DNA of 7,518 bases from JBGPIT01 sp041485125 (GTDB lineage: Bacteria > Desulfobacterota > Binatia > UTPRO1): positions 1 through 7,518 of the forward strand of contig JBGPIT010000256.1 of the NCBI GenBank assembly GCA_041485125.1, in the 5' to 3' direction. Positions 1 to 5,470 of this stretch are shown here, piece by piece (positions within the stretch are counted from its first letter, which is position 1; every line of letters starts with the position of its first letter). A program made the position numbers and the translations under genes. Below the pieces are notes generated by a model. That model had not been told where the DNA came from, ran no database searches, and saw nothing but the letters and a program-made list of their open reading frames with translations.

Positions 1-1
1 C

Positions 2-157
2 CATCTCGGGATGGGCCACCACCCGGTCGTGTTGCTCACGATCGCCGACCGGCTGCGGCAGCCGGAGGGCGCGTGGGAGGCGTTCCGGCCGCCGGCAGGG
101 TGGAGTTGGCCGCTGGTGCCGCGCGTCGGGATGGCGACGACCTCGGCACGCGGCTGA
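2..157 (+). CDS. C-terminal tail of an unidentified protein (start lies before the window)
   Basis: This frame is open from the first bases of the window to a TGA at 155-157 and encodes about 51 residues. Nearly every codon ends in G or C, as in the clearly real genes here, which supports coding. The visible peptide begins HLGMGHHPVVLLTIADRL and continues into a Trp/Pro-rich stretch ending MATTSARG. I do not recognise the family, and the piece is too short to show a domain. The next gene in the same direction starts 258 bp later, so the two are not tightly coupled. It could still be a chance open frame in GC-rich DNA. Confidence 0.5.
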   Translation, partial: HLGMGHHPVVLLTIADRLRQPEGAWEAFRPPAGWSWPLVPRVGMATTSARG

Positions 158-415
158 CCGGCTCGGGCTCGCGCAGCGTCAAAGCTGTAGTCTCCCGGAT
201 GCAGTGTCTGCGAGTCGACCTCCGACGTAGCCGGACGGACGTGCATCATGCGGAGCTTCCTGCACGCACGGTGCCGCGGCCGCGGCGTCTTCGCATTCCT
301 GGTACCCCGAGGGGCGATCTTCTCAGATCTGGGAGAGCGGCGTGCGGATCCACCGCGTGATCTCGTAACGCAGCACCCGGCAACGCCCTTGCTTCATGAG
401 AGTTAGGGACGTCCG
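158..415. other. Non-coding spacer upstream of the patatin gene
   Basis: No frame here looks like a gene. Short open frames on both strands give Arg/Pro-rich, low-complexity peptides typical of shadow translation. The stretch presumably carries the promoter of the downstream phospholipase gene, but I see no convincing -35/-10 pair. A 14-bp perfect GC palindrome at 273-286 and a short AGATCT-centred palindrome near 328 are the only symmetric sites noticed, and both are expected by chance at this base composition. Confidence 0.5.
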
Positions 416-1663
416 ATGGCCGATAGGAACCAACCGCGAGCGCGGCGCGACGGAGATGCTGCACCGATCCTGACCGCCGTTCCGGCGGGCTCGCCGCCGG
501 CGTCACGTACGGCGCTTGTCCTTTCCGGAGGGGGCGCTCGCGGCGCCTATCAGGTCGGCGTTCTCGAAGGGCTCCTCGATCTCGGTTTCATTAACGGCGG
601 TACCTCGAGCTTCGGCCTTCTCGCCGGGTCGAGCGCGGGGGCGATCAACGTCGGAATGCTCGGGGCCAGCGCCGATCGCTTCGCGGCGGGAGTGGAGGAT
701 CTGACGCGCTTGTGGACGGGCCTGAGCACCGACCAGGTGTTCCGCACCGACGTGGTGTCGCTCGGGACGATCGGGCTCCGATGGGTGCGCGACCTCACCT
801 TCGGCGGCGCGATCGGGCACGTCGGGTCGAAGGCGCTTCTCGACACGGCGCCGCTGCGCCGGCTCCTGAGCGAGCGCATTCCGCTCCACCGCATCCGGGA
901 GAACGTTGCGACGGGCGCCCTGCGGGCGATCAGCGTCGCGGCGACGGACCTCCATACCGGCAGCGGGGTGCTCTTCGTCGAGGGCGCGTCCGACATCCCG
1001 CTCTGGACGCGCGCGCACTGGAGCGTCGAGCGCGCCGAGCTCGCGGCGAGCCATCTCATGGCGTCGAGCGCGATCCCGATCTTCTTCCCACCAGTCAAGA
1101 TCGGGAGCCGCCACTTCGGGGACGGCTGCGTCCGCAATACGACGCCGCTCGCTCCGGCGATCCAGCTCGGTGCCGATCGCATCGTCGCGATCGGCGTCCG
1201 CGGCGCCGCCGCCGCTTCGGTCGAGGACGGCCGCCGCCGTGCTCCGCCGACGATCGCGCACATCGCCGGCGTGCTGCTCGACGCGGTCCTGCTCGATGCC
1301 GTGCAGGCCGACGTCGAACACAGCGCGCGGGTGAACAGCAGCGTTCTGCGCTGCGGAGCCGACCCCGCCGGCGAAGGATGCCTGCGCGAGGTGGACGTGC
1401 TCTGGCTCACGCCTTCAGTCTCGATCGGCGCGATCGCAGCCCAACTTCGCGACCGGATCCCAGCCGTGGTCCGCTATCTGCTGCACGGCCTCGGCAGCGA
1501 CGAGGCCACGACCGACCTCGCGAGCTATCTGCTCTTCGACGCGAGCTTCTGCACGCGTTTGATCGAGCTCGGCCGCGACGACGTGCGCGCAGGTCGCGCG
1601 CAGATCGAGCGCTTCTTCGCGCCACGGGGCCCGCGCCAAGCGCGACGCGCGGCGCCGGGATAG
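416..1663 (+). CDS. Patatin-like phospholipase / lipid acyl hydrolase
   Basis: This is a 415-residue protein of the patatin family, serine acyl hydrolases with a Ser-Asp catalytic dyad that cleave phospholipids or other acyl esters. The oxyanion-hole loop SGGGARGAYQVGVLEGL lies at residues 37-53. The nucleophile motif GSSAG is at 71-75, with Ser73 as nucleophile. The catalytic Asp is probably D236 in FGDGCVRN; the family usually has DGG or DGA, so DGC is a small variation. A conserved-looking segment ASSAIPIFFPPV (216-227) precedes it. No signal peptide or membrane span is evident, so it is probably cytoplasmic or peripheral. The first 30 residues are a disordered-looking Arg/Ala/Pro-rich extension, and about 150 residues after the catalytic Asp form a C-terminal region often seen in bacterial members. 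The ATG at 416 follows a weak AGGGAC at 405-410. The substrate cannot be read from the sequence. Confidence 0.92.
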   Translation: MADRNQPRARRDGDAAPILTAVPAGSPPASRTALVLSGGGARGAYQVGVLEGLLDLGFINGGTSSFGLLAGSSAGAINVGMLGASADRFAAGVEDLTRLWTGLSTDQVFRTDVVSLGTIGLRWVRDLTFGGAIGHVGSKALLDTAPLRRLLSERIPLHRIRENVATGALRAISVAATDLHTGSGVLFVEGASDIPLWTRAHWSVERAELAASHLMASSAIPIFFPPVKIGSRHFGDGCVRNTTPLAPAIQLGADRIVAIGVRGAAAASVEDGRRRAPPTIAHIAGVLLDAVLLDAVQADVEHSARVNSSVLRCGADPAGEGCLREVDVLWLTPSVSIGAIAAQLRDRIPAVVRYLLHGLGSDEATTDLASYLLFDASFCTRLIELGRDDVRAGRAQIERFFAPRGPRQARRAAPG

Positions 1664-1839
1664 AAGAGCCTCCAAGGACGAGGTCGCTCGGTCTCGGCAT
1701 GGGCGGCGTCCCACGCATGTGATGGGCCGGAAGTTCGGTCGGAAGGAGAGATGTCGATGGCGTCGCCGATCTCACCCTCGTGCGCGAGGACGAATGAGCG
1801 GCTCGCTCAGCCGGCGAACGTCTTCGACTTTCCCCTGGG
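1664..1839. other. Intergenic stretch between the patatin gene and the tRNA fragment
   Basis: No recognisable gene. A strong Shine-Dalgarno-like AAGGAG at 1743-1748 sits 8 bp before an ATG at 1757. The frame it opens runs to 2044, passing through the tRNA fragment and into the IstB remnant, so at most its first 28 or so codons could be an original gene start. The peptide (MASPISPSCARTNERLAQPA at its N-terminus) matches nothing I know. It is best read as a possible gene start cut short by the rearrangement that produced the downstream scar. Confidence 0.35.
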
Positions 1840-1885
1840 TCATCTTCCCAAGCTGACGTCGCCGGTTCGACCCCGGTCGCCCGCT
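1840..1885 (+). pseudogene. 3' half of a tRNA-Gly (CCC anticodon); 5' half missing; probable attachment-site scar
   Basis: From the anticodon loop onward this reads as a tRNA-Gly. The loop TTCCCAA with anticodon CCC is at 1845-1851. The 3' anticodon stem GCTGA is at 1852-1856 and a 4-nt variable loop at 1857-1860. The T arm is GCCGG / TTCGACC / CCGGT at 1861-1877, followed by the 3' acceptor strand CGCCCGC at 1878-1884 and discriminator T at 1885, as usual for bacterial tRNA-Gly. CCA is not encoded. The left side does not continue the tRNA: no GCGGGCG acceptor strand or D arm lies at the right distance, and the preceding TCATC pairs with the 3' anticodon stem at only four of five positions. 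Identity that starts at the anticodon loop is typical of the crossover point of tRNA-targeting integrases, so this is probably the displaced end of an integration site or a deletion scar. Confidence 0.75.
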
Positions 1886-1892
1886 CTATTTT

Positions 1893-1922
1893 CCGCTGCG
1901 GCGTCTGATGATTCCGCAGCGG
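1893..1922. repeat. Perfect 9-bp inverted repeat just after the tRNA fragment
   Basis: CCGCTGCGG at 1893-1901 and CCGCAGCGG at 1914-1922 are perfect inverted copies around a 12-bp loop, starting 8 bp after the tRNA discriminator base. It may be the old tRNA terminator hairpin, although no T-run follows on the plus strand. On the minus strand the sequence after the stem is A-rich, not T-rich. Arm-type integrase binding is an alternative, but nothing else supports it. Confidence 0.45.
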
Positions 1923-2016
1923 GTCACGACGCCCTCCCCACGTCGGCCCTGCTGGTGCCGGCAGAGGTGCCGCTTTTGTGCCCCATGCGCTCGTGCACAG
2001 TGCGTAGATCGGCCGC

Positions 2017-2475
2017 TGGATCGCCGAGCACCACACGGTGCTGATCACCGGCGCGACCGGAACCGGCAAGAGACGTTTCTCGCCTGTGCGCTCGCCCAAC
2101 AAGCGTGTCGCCAAGGCTTCCGCGCACTCTACCGTCGCGTGCCGCGTCTCTGCGAGGAGCTCACACTCGCGCACGCGGATGGCAGCTATATCCGGCTCCT
2201 CGCGCGCTTCGCCCGCGTCGACGTCCTCGTCCTCGACGATTGGGGCATCGGCGCACTCCGCGACCAAGATCGCCGCGGCCTCCTCGAAATCCTCGATGAC
2301 CGCACCGCCCACCCGTGCCACGATCGTCACGAGCCAGCTCCCGCCGACCAAGTGGCACGAGTATCTCGCGGACCCAACGCTCGCCGATGCGATCTGCGAT
2401 CGCCACCTCCACCCGGCGCAGCGTCTCGTGCTAAAGGGACCGTCGCGTAGAAAGGAGGCTAGCTCCGTCAGCTAA
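2017..2475 (+). pseudogene. istB: Degenerate IstB-type helper ATPase of an IS21-family element
   Basis: IstB is the AAA+ ATPase that assists the IstA transposase of IS21-family insertion sequences. Reading frames must be switched to follow it. From 2017 one frame gives WIAEHHTVLITGATGTGK, with Walker A at 2050-2070. A frameshift at about 2070-2073 moves to the frame giving ETFLACALAQQACRQGFRAL, then a Walker B-like VLVLDDWG and LLEILDDR. A second shift at about 2301-2317 returns to the first frame, giving ATIVTSQLPPTKWHEYL, PTLADAICDRHLHPAQR and the TAA at 2473-2475. An in-frame TAG at 2005-2007 lies just upstream, and the N-terminal third of a normal protein of about 250 residues is absent. 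No istA precedes it. The gene is clearly broken unless the frameshifts are sequencing errors, which would still leave the missing N-terminus and the stop. Confidence 0.85.
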
Positions 2476-2499
2476 TCGACCAACCCACGTCGTCGCTTC

Positions 2500-2570
2500 G
2501 CGATCACGATGACCGATCCGTGTGATCACGATGGAGCGATCGAGGTGATCACGATCGCCGGAATCCGCAC
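2500..2570 (+). repeat. Three iterated GATCACGAT repeats, probable IS21 terminal repeats
   Basis: The 9-mer GATCACGAT occurs at 2502-2510, 2524-2532 and 2547-2555, spaced 22 and 23 bp, about two helical turns apart. The second and third copies extend to TGATCACGAT. They start about 27 bp after the istB stop. Multiple short direct repeats at the ends are a known feature of IS21-family elements, where they bind the transposase. Assigning them to this element rests on position and spacing. Confidence 0.6.
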
Positions 2571-2747
2571 CAACGTCCAGCCGCAGAGCCTTCCGTAAAT
2601 CTTCAGTGTTTCAGGTTCCATGGTTTCGACTATCGCGGAGAGCTTCATGTCGCGGAGCTGGCGCACATAAAAGTGGCGCCCACCTGATCAGAGGGGCGCC
2701 ACGCGGGGACGATTGCTGCTCATGCCGCGCCTTGCTGCTTCGTTCGG
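2571..2747. other. Non-coding region between the IS remnant and the porin gene
   Basis: This stretch holds no plausible gene. Its left part (2571-2668) shows nothing recognisable and has somewhat lower G+C than its neighbours. Its right part contains the porin terminator and the porin 3' untranslated region. Confidence 0.5.
2669..2702 (-). terminator. Rho-independent terminator of the regulator-porin unit
   Basis: On the minus strand GTGGCGCCC (2702-2694) pairs perfectly with GGGCGCCAC (2681-2673) across a 12-nt loop that itself contains the palindrome CTGATCAG. The stem is followed by TTTT (2672-2669). It lies 45 bp past the porin stop codon, as expected for the end of that transcript. The plus-strand side lacks a T-run, so termination should act mainly on the minus strand. 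Confidence 0.8.
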
Positions 2748-4157
2748 CTAGAACGTGAGCTGAAAGCGACCCTCGGCGACGTTGCTGTCGCCCACGTTCT
2801 CCAAGTGTGCCCAGACGTAGTTCACGATGATTCTCGTATTGGGGTTCAGGTACCAGTTGACGCCGCCGGTCACGTCGTCGAGGGTCCCGCCTTTTACGCG
2901 CTTCGAGTCCATATCGATGCGCGAGAAGCGCGCCGCCAGCTGCCACGCGCCCCAGTGCTTGCCGTCGATCGAGAAGTCGTCGATCGGGATGACGCGGTCG
3001 AAGTAGCCGAACTGCGTCCGGTAGAAGCTGGCGCGGCTCTCACCGGTCAGGAAGTAGCTACCCTCGACGTAGAAGGCGCCGAACTGCGGATCCGGCTGAT
3101 GGACCTGGGCCACGAACGTGTGCGTGTACTCGCCCTGTACCGAGAACGGGCCGAGAGCGAAGGCAACCTCCGGATTGATCTCGTCGACGCCGTCGGTCTC
3201 GATCTTCTGCGTGTTGACCAGGTTGGCCGGGAAGAGGTGCGACTCGGGCCGCTGCGAGAACGTGATGTCGTCATTGGAGCGGAACTTGTGGCCGTACGAA
3301 AGGCCGAGGTGGAGGAGGTCCTCGCCGACGTCGTACCAGGGCAGGCCGGTGACGCGGGCGGTGATGTTGTACTGCTGAGTTGAGCCGAATGCCTTCCCGA
3401 AGTTGTCGGTCTCGCGGAATGCGCCGGCCTGGACCGTCATGTGCTGATCGAAGAACGCCGGCATGACGGCGAAGCCGGTATTGCGATCAGGCGCGAACGC
3501 ATTCATGGTCGCGCGTTCCTGGAACGTGGTGAAGTCGTCCGAGGTGACCTCTTCGAGTGAGAACGGCTCCTTGAAGTGGCCGATACGAAGATACTGGACC
3601 AGGGGCAGCTTGCTCATACCCATGTAGACGTCTTTGAACGCCGGTGTTCCATCGGCGAAGTCGTATTCGAATTTGAAGTCGATGTTGTCGTAGACCAGCC
3701 CGGCGATCGACAGGCGAGCGCGGCGGAACTCGACTCCGGTATCGGTGCCGCGCAGGTCGAACTGACGTTTCACCGCGCCGTTCGGATCGGAGACGTTCCA
3801 ATCGAGCTGCGCCCGCCCGCCGATGCTGAGCTTGAAATTGCCATCCGCCGTTTCGAGATTGAAACCATTCTTGAAGTACGCCCGCATACTGTCGGCCGCC
3901 GGCGTCGGCGCCGGCGCGGCGGGTGCTGCGGCCACCGGAACCTGTGCCGGTGCTCCGGCTCGACCTAGGTCCTGCTGTCGCTCCTCGTCTGCTCGACGTT
4001 TCAGGTCCTGGTACTGCCGCTCGGTGATCTGCTTGTTCTGACGCAGGATATCGAGCAGCTCGTCGACCACTCTCTGTTCAGCGTGCGCTGGGCGGACGAA
4101 CGCGATTGCTGCCATGCACGACAACCCTACAATCAGAGCGAAACGCTCTTTCGCGAT
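2748..4157 (-). CDS. OprP/OprO-type oxyanion-selective outer-membrane porin
   Basis: The gene encodes a phosphate-selective porin O/P-family beta-barrel that should form an anion channel in the outer membrane. Numbering from the proposed start, residues 1-26 look like a signal peptide: charged AKER, hydrophobic FALIVGLSCMAAIAF, and cleavage after AHA. Residues 27-62 are a charged, heptad-like helix (VVDELLDILRQNKQ), as at the N-terminus of many family members. An Ala/Pro linker spans about 68-89, and the barrel runs from about 92 to 469. Family-like segments include GVEFRRARLSIAG, FKFEYDFADG and GHFKEPFSLEE, and the chain ends GRFQLTF with the C-terminal Phe of outer-membrane proteins. The start is unusual. 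The best Shine-Dalgarno (4169-4163) leads to ATC at 4157-4155; the first in-frame ATG (4115-4113) would remove the charged N-region of the signal. The gene follows the Mop regulator by 14 bp, so they are probably co-transcribed. Molybdate or tungstate is an inferred substrate; phosphate is the family default. Confidence 0.9.
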   Translation of the reverse strand: MAKERFALIVGLSCMAAIAFVRPAHAEQRVVDELLDILRQNKQITERQYQDLKRRADEERQQDLGRAGAPAQVPVAAAPAAPAPTPAADSMRAYFKNGFNLETADGNFKLSIGGRAQLDWNVSDPNGAVKRQFDLRGTDTGVEFRRARLSIAGLVYDNIDFKFEYDFADGTPAFKDVYMGMSKLPLVQYLRIGHFKEPFSLEEVTSDDFTTFQERATMNAFAPDRNTGFAVMPAFFDQHMTVQAGAFRETDNFGKAFGSTQQYNITARVTGLPWYDVGEDLLHLGLSYGHKFRSNDDITFSQRPESHLFPANLVNTQKIETDGVDEINPEVAFALGPFSVQGEYTHTFVAQVHQPDPQFGAFYVEGSYFLTGESRASFYRTQFGYFDRVIPIDDFSIDGKHWGAWQLAARFSRIDMDSKRVKGGTLDDVTGGVNWYLNPNTRIIVNYVWAHLENVGDSNVAEGRFQLTF

Positions 4158-4169
4158 GTGAGCCCCCTT
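4158..4169 (-). promoter_or_regulatory. Shine-Dalgarno of the porin gene, pointing to an ATC start
   Basis: On the minus strand AAGGGGG (4169-4163) is separated by five bases from ATC (4157-4155), in frame with the porin and at the first residue of a well-formed signal peptide. No ATG, GTG or TTG lies in frame within the useful distance. The site begins 2 bp after the regulator's stop codon, which fits translational coupling. Confidence 0.6.
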
Positions 4170-4171
4170 GG

Positions 4172-4600
4172 CTATTGGTTCGCTCTCTTCTGATGAGCGC
4201 GTGGAAGCTCGACGATGACTGTCGTTGCCTTGACGACGGCAATGGCGCGCTGCCCAGGGCTGAGCTCGAGCTCGTCGACCGCCTCCCGCGTCATCAGGGA
4301 GACCACCCGGTGCGGTCCTGCCTGGATCTCCACCTGCGCCATGACGCGGTCCTTGACGACCCGCGTGACGATCCCCGGGAATCGGTTGCGCGCGGACTGG
4401 CCGATGACGACGTCCGCCTCGCGCGTCTTGGTCAGCTGGAGAAGGAACCGTGCGAGAACCGCGCCGTCGACGACTCGTTGTCCGCCCGCCGTACGGCGCG
4501 TTCGCAGCCGTCCGCTGTCGGCCCACCGCCGTGCCGTATCGGGGCTCGTCGTGAGGAGCTCCGCGACCTCCCCGATGCGATAGCACGCTTTACCGGCCAT
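4172..4600 (-). CDS. MerR/excisionase-type HTH fused to a Mop (TOBE) molybdate-binding domain; putative molybdate regulator
   Basis: A 142-residue protein with two domains. Residues about 6-52 are a MerR/excisionase-like winged helix-turn-helix (YRIGEVAELLTTSPDTARRW, then a wing with RTAGGQR). Residues about 69-132 are a Mop/TOBE domain: SARNRFPGIVTRVVKD at its start, a central MTREAVDELELSPGQ, and AVVKATTVIVEL at its end. Mop domains bind molybdate or tungstate, usually as oligomers. This is not ModE, which has a LysR-like winged helix and two Mop repeats, but similar small HTH-Mop proteins are known. It is divergent from modA across 105 bp and 14 bp upstream of the porin, so it probably senses cytoplasmic molybdate and controls one or both units. 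The ATG at 4600 is preceded on the minus strand by an AAGGGA-type ribosome site (about 4617-4612). Whether it represses or activates is not visible. Confidence 0.88.
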   Translation of the reverse strand: MAGKACYRIGEVAELLTTSPDTARRWADSGRLRTRRTAGGQRVVDGAVLARFLLQLTKTREADVVIGQSARNRFPGIVTRVVKDRVMAQVEIQAGPHRVVSLMTREAVDELELSPGQRAIAVVKATTVIVELPRAHQKRANQ

Positions 4601-4705
4601 TTCGGAGCTTTCCCTTGCATCGCAGAAGACTTATTTGCAAGACCCTGGCAGATGCGAGAGTAGTAGGCGTCCGCGTGATCCAAGTTGCGCGAAGGGAATA
4701 GCCCG
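4601..4705. promoter_or_regulatory. Divergent promoter region with a candidate operator
   Basis: This 105-bp gap separates the start codons of the regulator (minus strand) and modA (plus strand) and must hold both promoters. An inverted repeat CTTGCA (4614-4619) / TGCAAG (4636-4641) with 16 bp between is the clearest symmetric site. Its right arm contains TTGCAA (4635-4640), which could act as a -35 for modA with a weak -10-like GAGTAG at 4658-4663 after 17 bp. A second, shorter pair is GCATC (4617-4621) / GATGC (4651-4655). No classic ModE box is seen. The modA ribosome site GAAGGGA (4691-4697) lies 8 bp before its ATG. The operator and promoter assignments are tentative. Confidence 0.4.
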
Positions 4706-5467
4706 ATGAAACGGTTCGCGCCGATCCTGTTGTGCTGCGTTGTTGCCTTTGGGCTCGTTGCGCCCCGAAGGGCGGCGGCCGACGAGATCTTGGTCTTCGG
4801 TGCCGCGAGCCTCACCGACGTGCTGAAGGAGCTCGGAAAAAGCTGGGAGGCGACGACGAAGGATACAGTCACCTTCAACTTCGGCGCCTCCAGCGACCTG
4901 GCCCGACAGATCAAGGCGGGCGCGCCTGCGGACGTGTTCTTCTCCGCGGACGTGCCTCGGATGGAAGAAGTGGAACACGAGGGTCTCGTCGACCCGAGCG
5001 AGCGGCGCGAGGTGCTCTCGAACGTCTTGGTCGTCGTGGTACCTCGAGCGGCGACCATGGAACTGAAAACCGCGAGCGATCTCACGAAGGTCACGAAGCT
5101 CGCACTCGCGGATCCCGAGTCCGTTCCGGCCGGCGTCTACGCAAAGAAATACCTGGAGTCGCAGGGCGTCTGGTCGGCGGTCGCCGACAAGGTCATCCCA
5201 ACGACCGACGTCCGCGCGGCGCTGGCGGCGGTCGAGGGGGAGCACGTCGACGCGGGGATCGTGTACCGCACCGATGCGGCGATCGCGAAGGGCGTGCGTG
5301 TCGCGTTCGAGGTGCCACGCGACAAAGGCCCACCCATCGTCTACGCGCTCGCGCCCTTGAAGGCGTCGAGCAAAGCGGCGACGCGCAGCTTCGTGCGCTT
5401 CCTGACGTCGTCGGAAGCTCGGCCCGTCTACGAGCGGTTCGGATTCCTCGTGCTCTCACCCAAATAG
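4706..5467 (+). CDS. modA: Molybdate ABC transporter, periplasmic substrate-binding protein
   Basis: ModA captures molybdate (or tungstate) in the periplasm and delivers it to ModBC. The product is 253 residues, normal for the family. Residues 1-25 are a signal peptide: MKR, a hydrophobic core ILLCCVVAFGLV, and cleavage after AAA before DEILVFGAAS. Expected oxyanion contacts are present: Ser35 in FGAASLTD, Ser62 in GASSDLARQI, Ala142 in ESVPAG, Val169 in TTDVRAAL and Tyr187 in GIVYRTDA. The spacings Ser35-Ser62 (27), Ala142-Val169 (27) and Val169-Tyr187 (18) equal those between the E. coli contact residues 12-39, 125-152 and 152-170. I chose ATG 4706 because GAAGGGA lies 8 bp upstream and the signal peptide then begins with Lys-Arg. 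A TTG at 4685 would add seven residues and place the ribosome site inside the gene. modB follows after 3 bp. Confidence 0.95.
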   Translation: MKRFAPILLCCVVAFGLVAPRRAAADEILVFGAASLTDVLKELGKSWEATTKDTVTFNFGASSDLARQIKAGAPADVFFSADVPRMEEVEHEGLVDPSERREVLSNVLVVVVPRAATMELKTASDLTKVTKLALADPESVPAGVYAKKYLESQGVWSAVADKVIPTTDVRAALAAVEGEHVDAGIVYRTDAAIAKGVRVAFEVPRDKGPPIVYALAPLKASSKAATRSFVRFLTSSEARPVYERFGFLVLSPK

Positions 5468-5470
5468 CCG

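Larger units (their letters stand above)
2017..2570 (+). mobile_element. Right-end remnant of an IS21-family insertion sequence
   Basis: The decayed istB plus the downstream iterated repeats make up what is left of an IS21-like element. IS21 elements normally carry istA and then istB between ends with multiple short terminal repeats. Here only the istB side and a candidate right end survive. A matching left end (reverse complement ATCGTGATC clusters) was not found anywhere in the window. The left boundary is therefore undefined and may lie between the tRNA fragment and 2017. The right boundary near 2570 is placed after the last repeat, where the sequence reads GGAATCCGCA, and is approximate. 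The element cannot move by itself. Confidence 0.6.

Noticed and set aside
273..286. Perfect 14-bp palindrome GCCGCGGCCGCGGC
   Set aside because: Made only of G and C in GC-rich DNA and without flanking structure; expected by chance.
503..1410. Two long minus-strand frames opposite the patatin gene (503-1321 and 550-1410)
   Set aside because: Both give Arg/Ala/Ser-rich low-complexity peptides without motifs. The plus-strand frame carries the complete patatin catalytic motifs.
1796..1885. A complete tRNA using GCTCAG at 1805-1810 as the D arm
   Set aside because: From GCTCAG to the anticodon loop is about 18 bases too long, the D stem is mismatched, and no acceptor 5' strand pairs with CGCCCGC.
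1407..2351. Long minus-strand open frame containing the peptide ERATGVEPATSAW
   Set aside because: This peptide is the antisense translation of a tRNA-Gly 3' end and is a well-known source of false proteins. The frame also runs antisense through the patatin gene and the IstB remnant.
2805..3383. Plus-strand frame opposite the porin
   Set aside because: It is a shadow of the porin gene: the peptide has no recognisable domain and the frame has no ribosome site.
4158..4586. N-terminal extension of the porin frame up to an ATG at 4586
   Set aside because: The extension overlaps the regulator gene in another frame, is Arg/Gly-rich, and would bury the signal peptide about 143 residues inside the protein.
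4685..4705. TTG at 4685 as the modA start
   Set aside because: It would put the ribosome site inside the gene and add residues ahead of a signal peptide that starts properly at the ATG at 4706.
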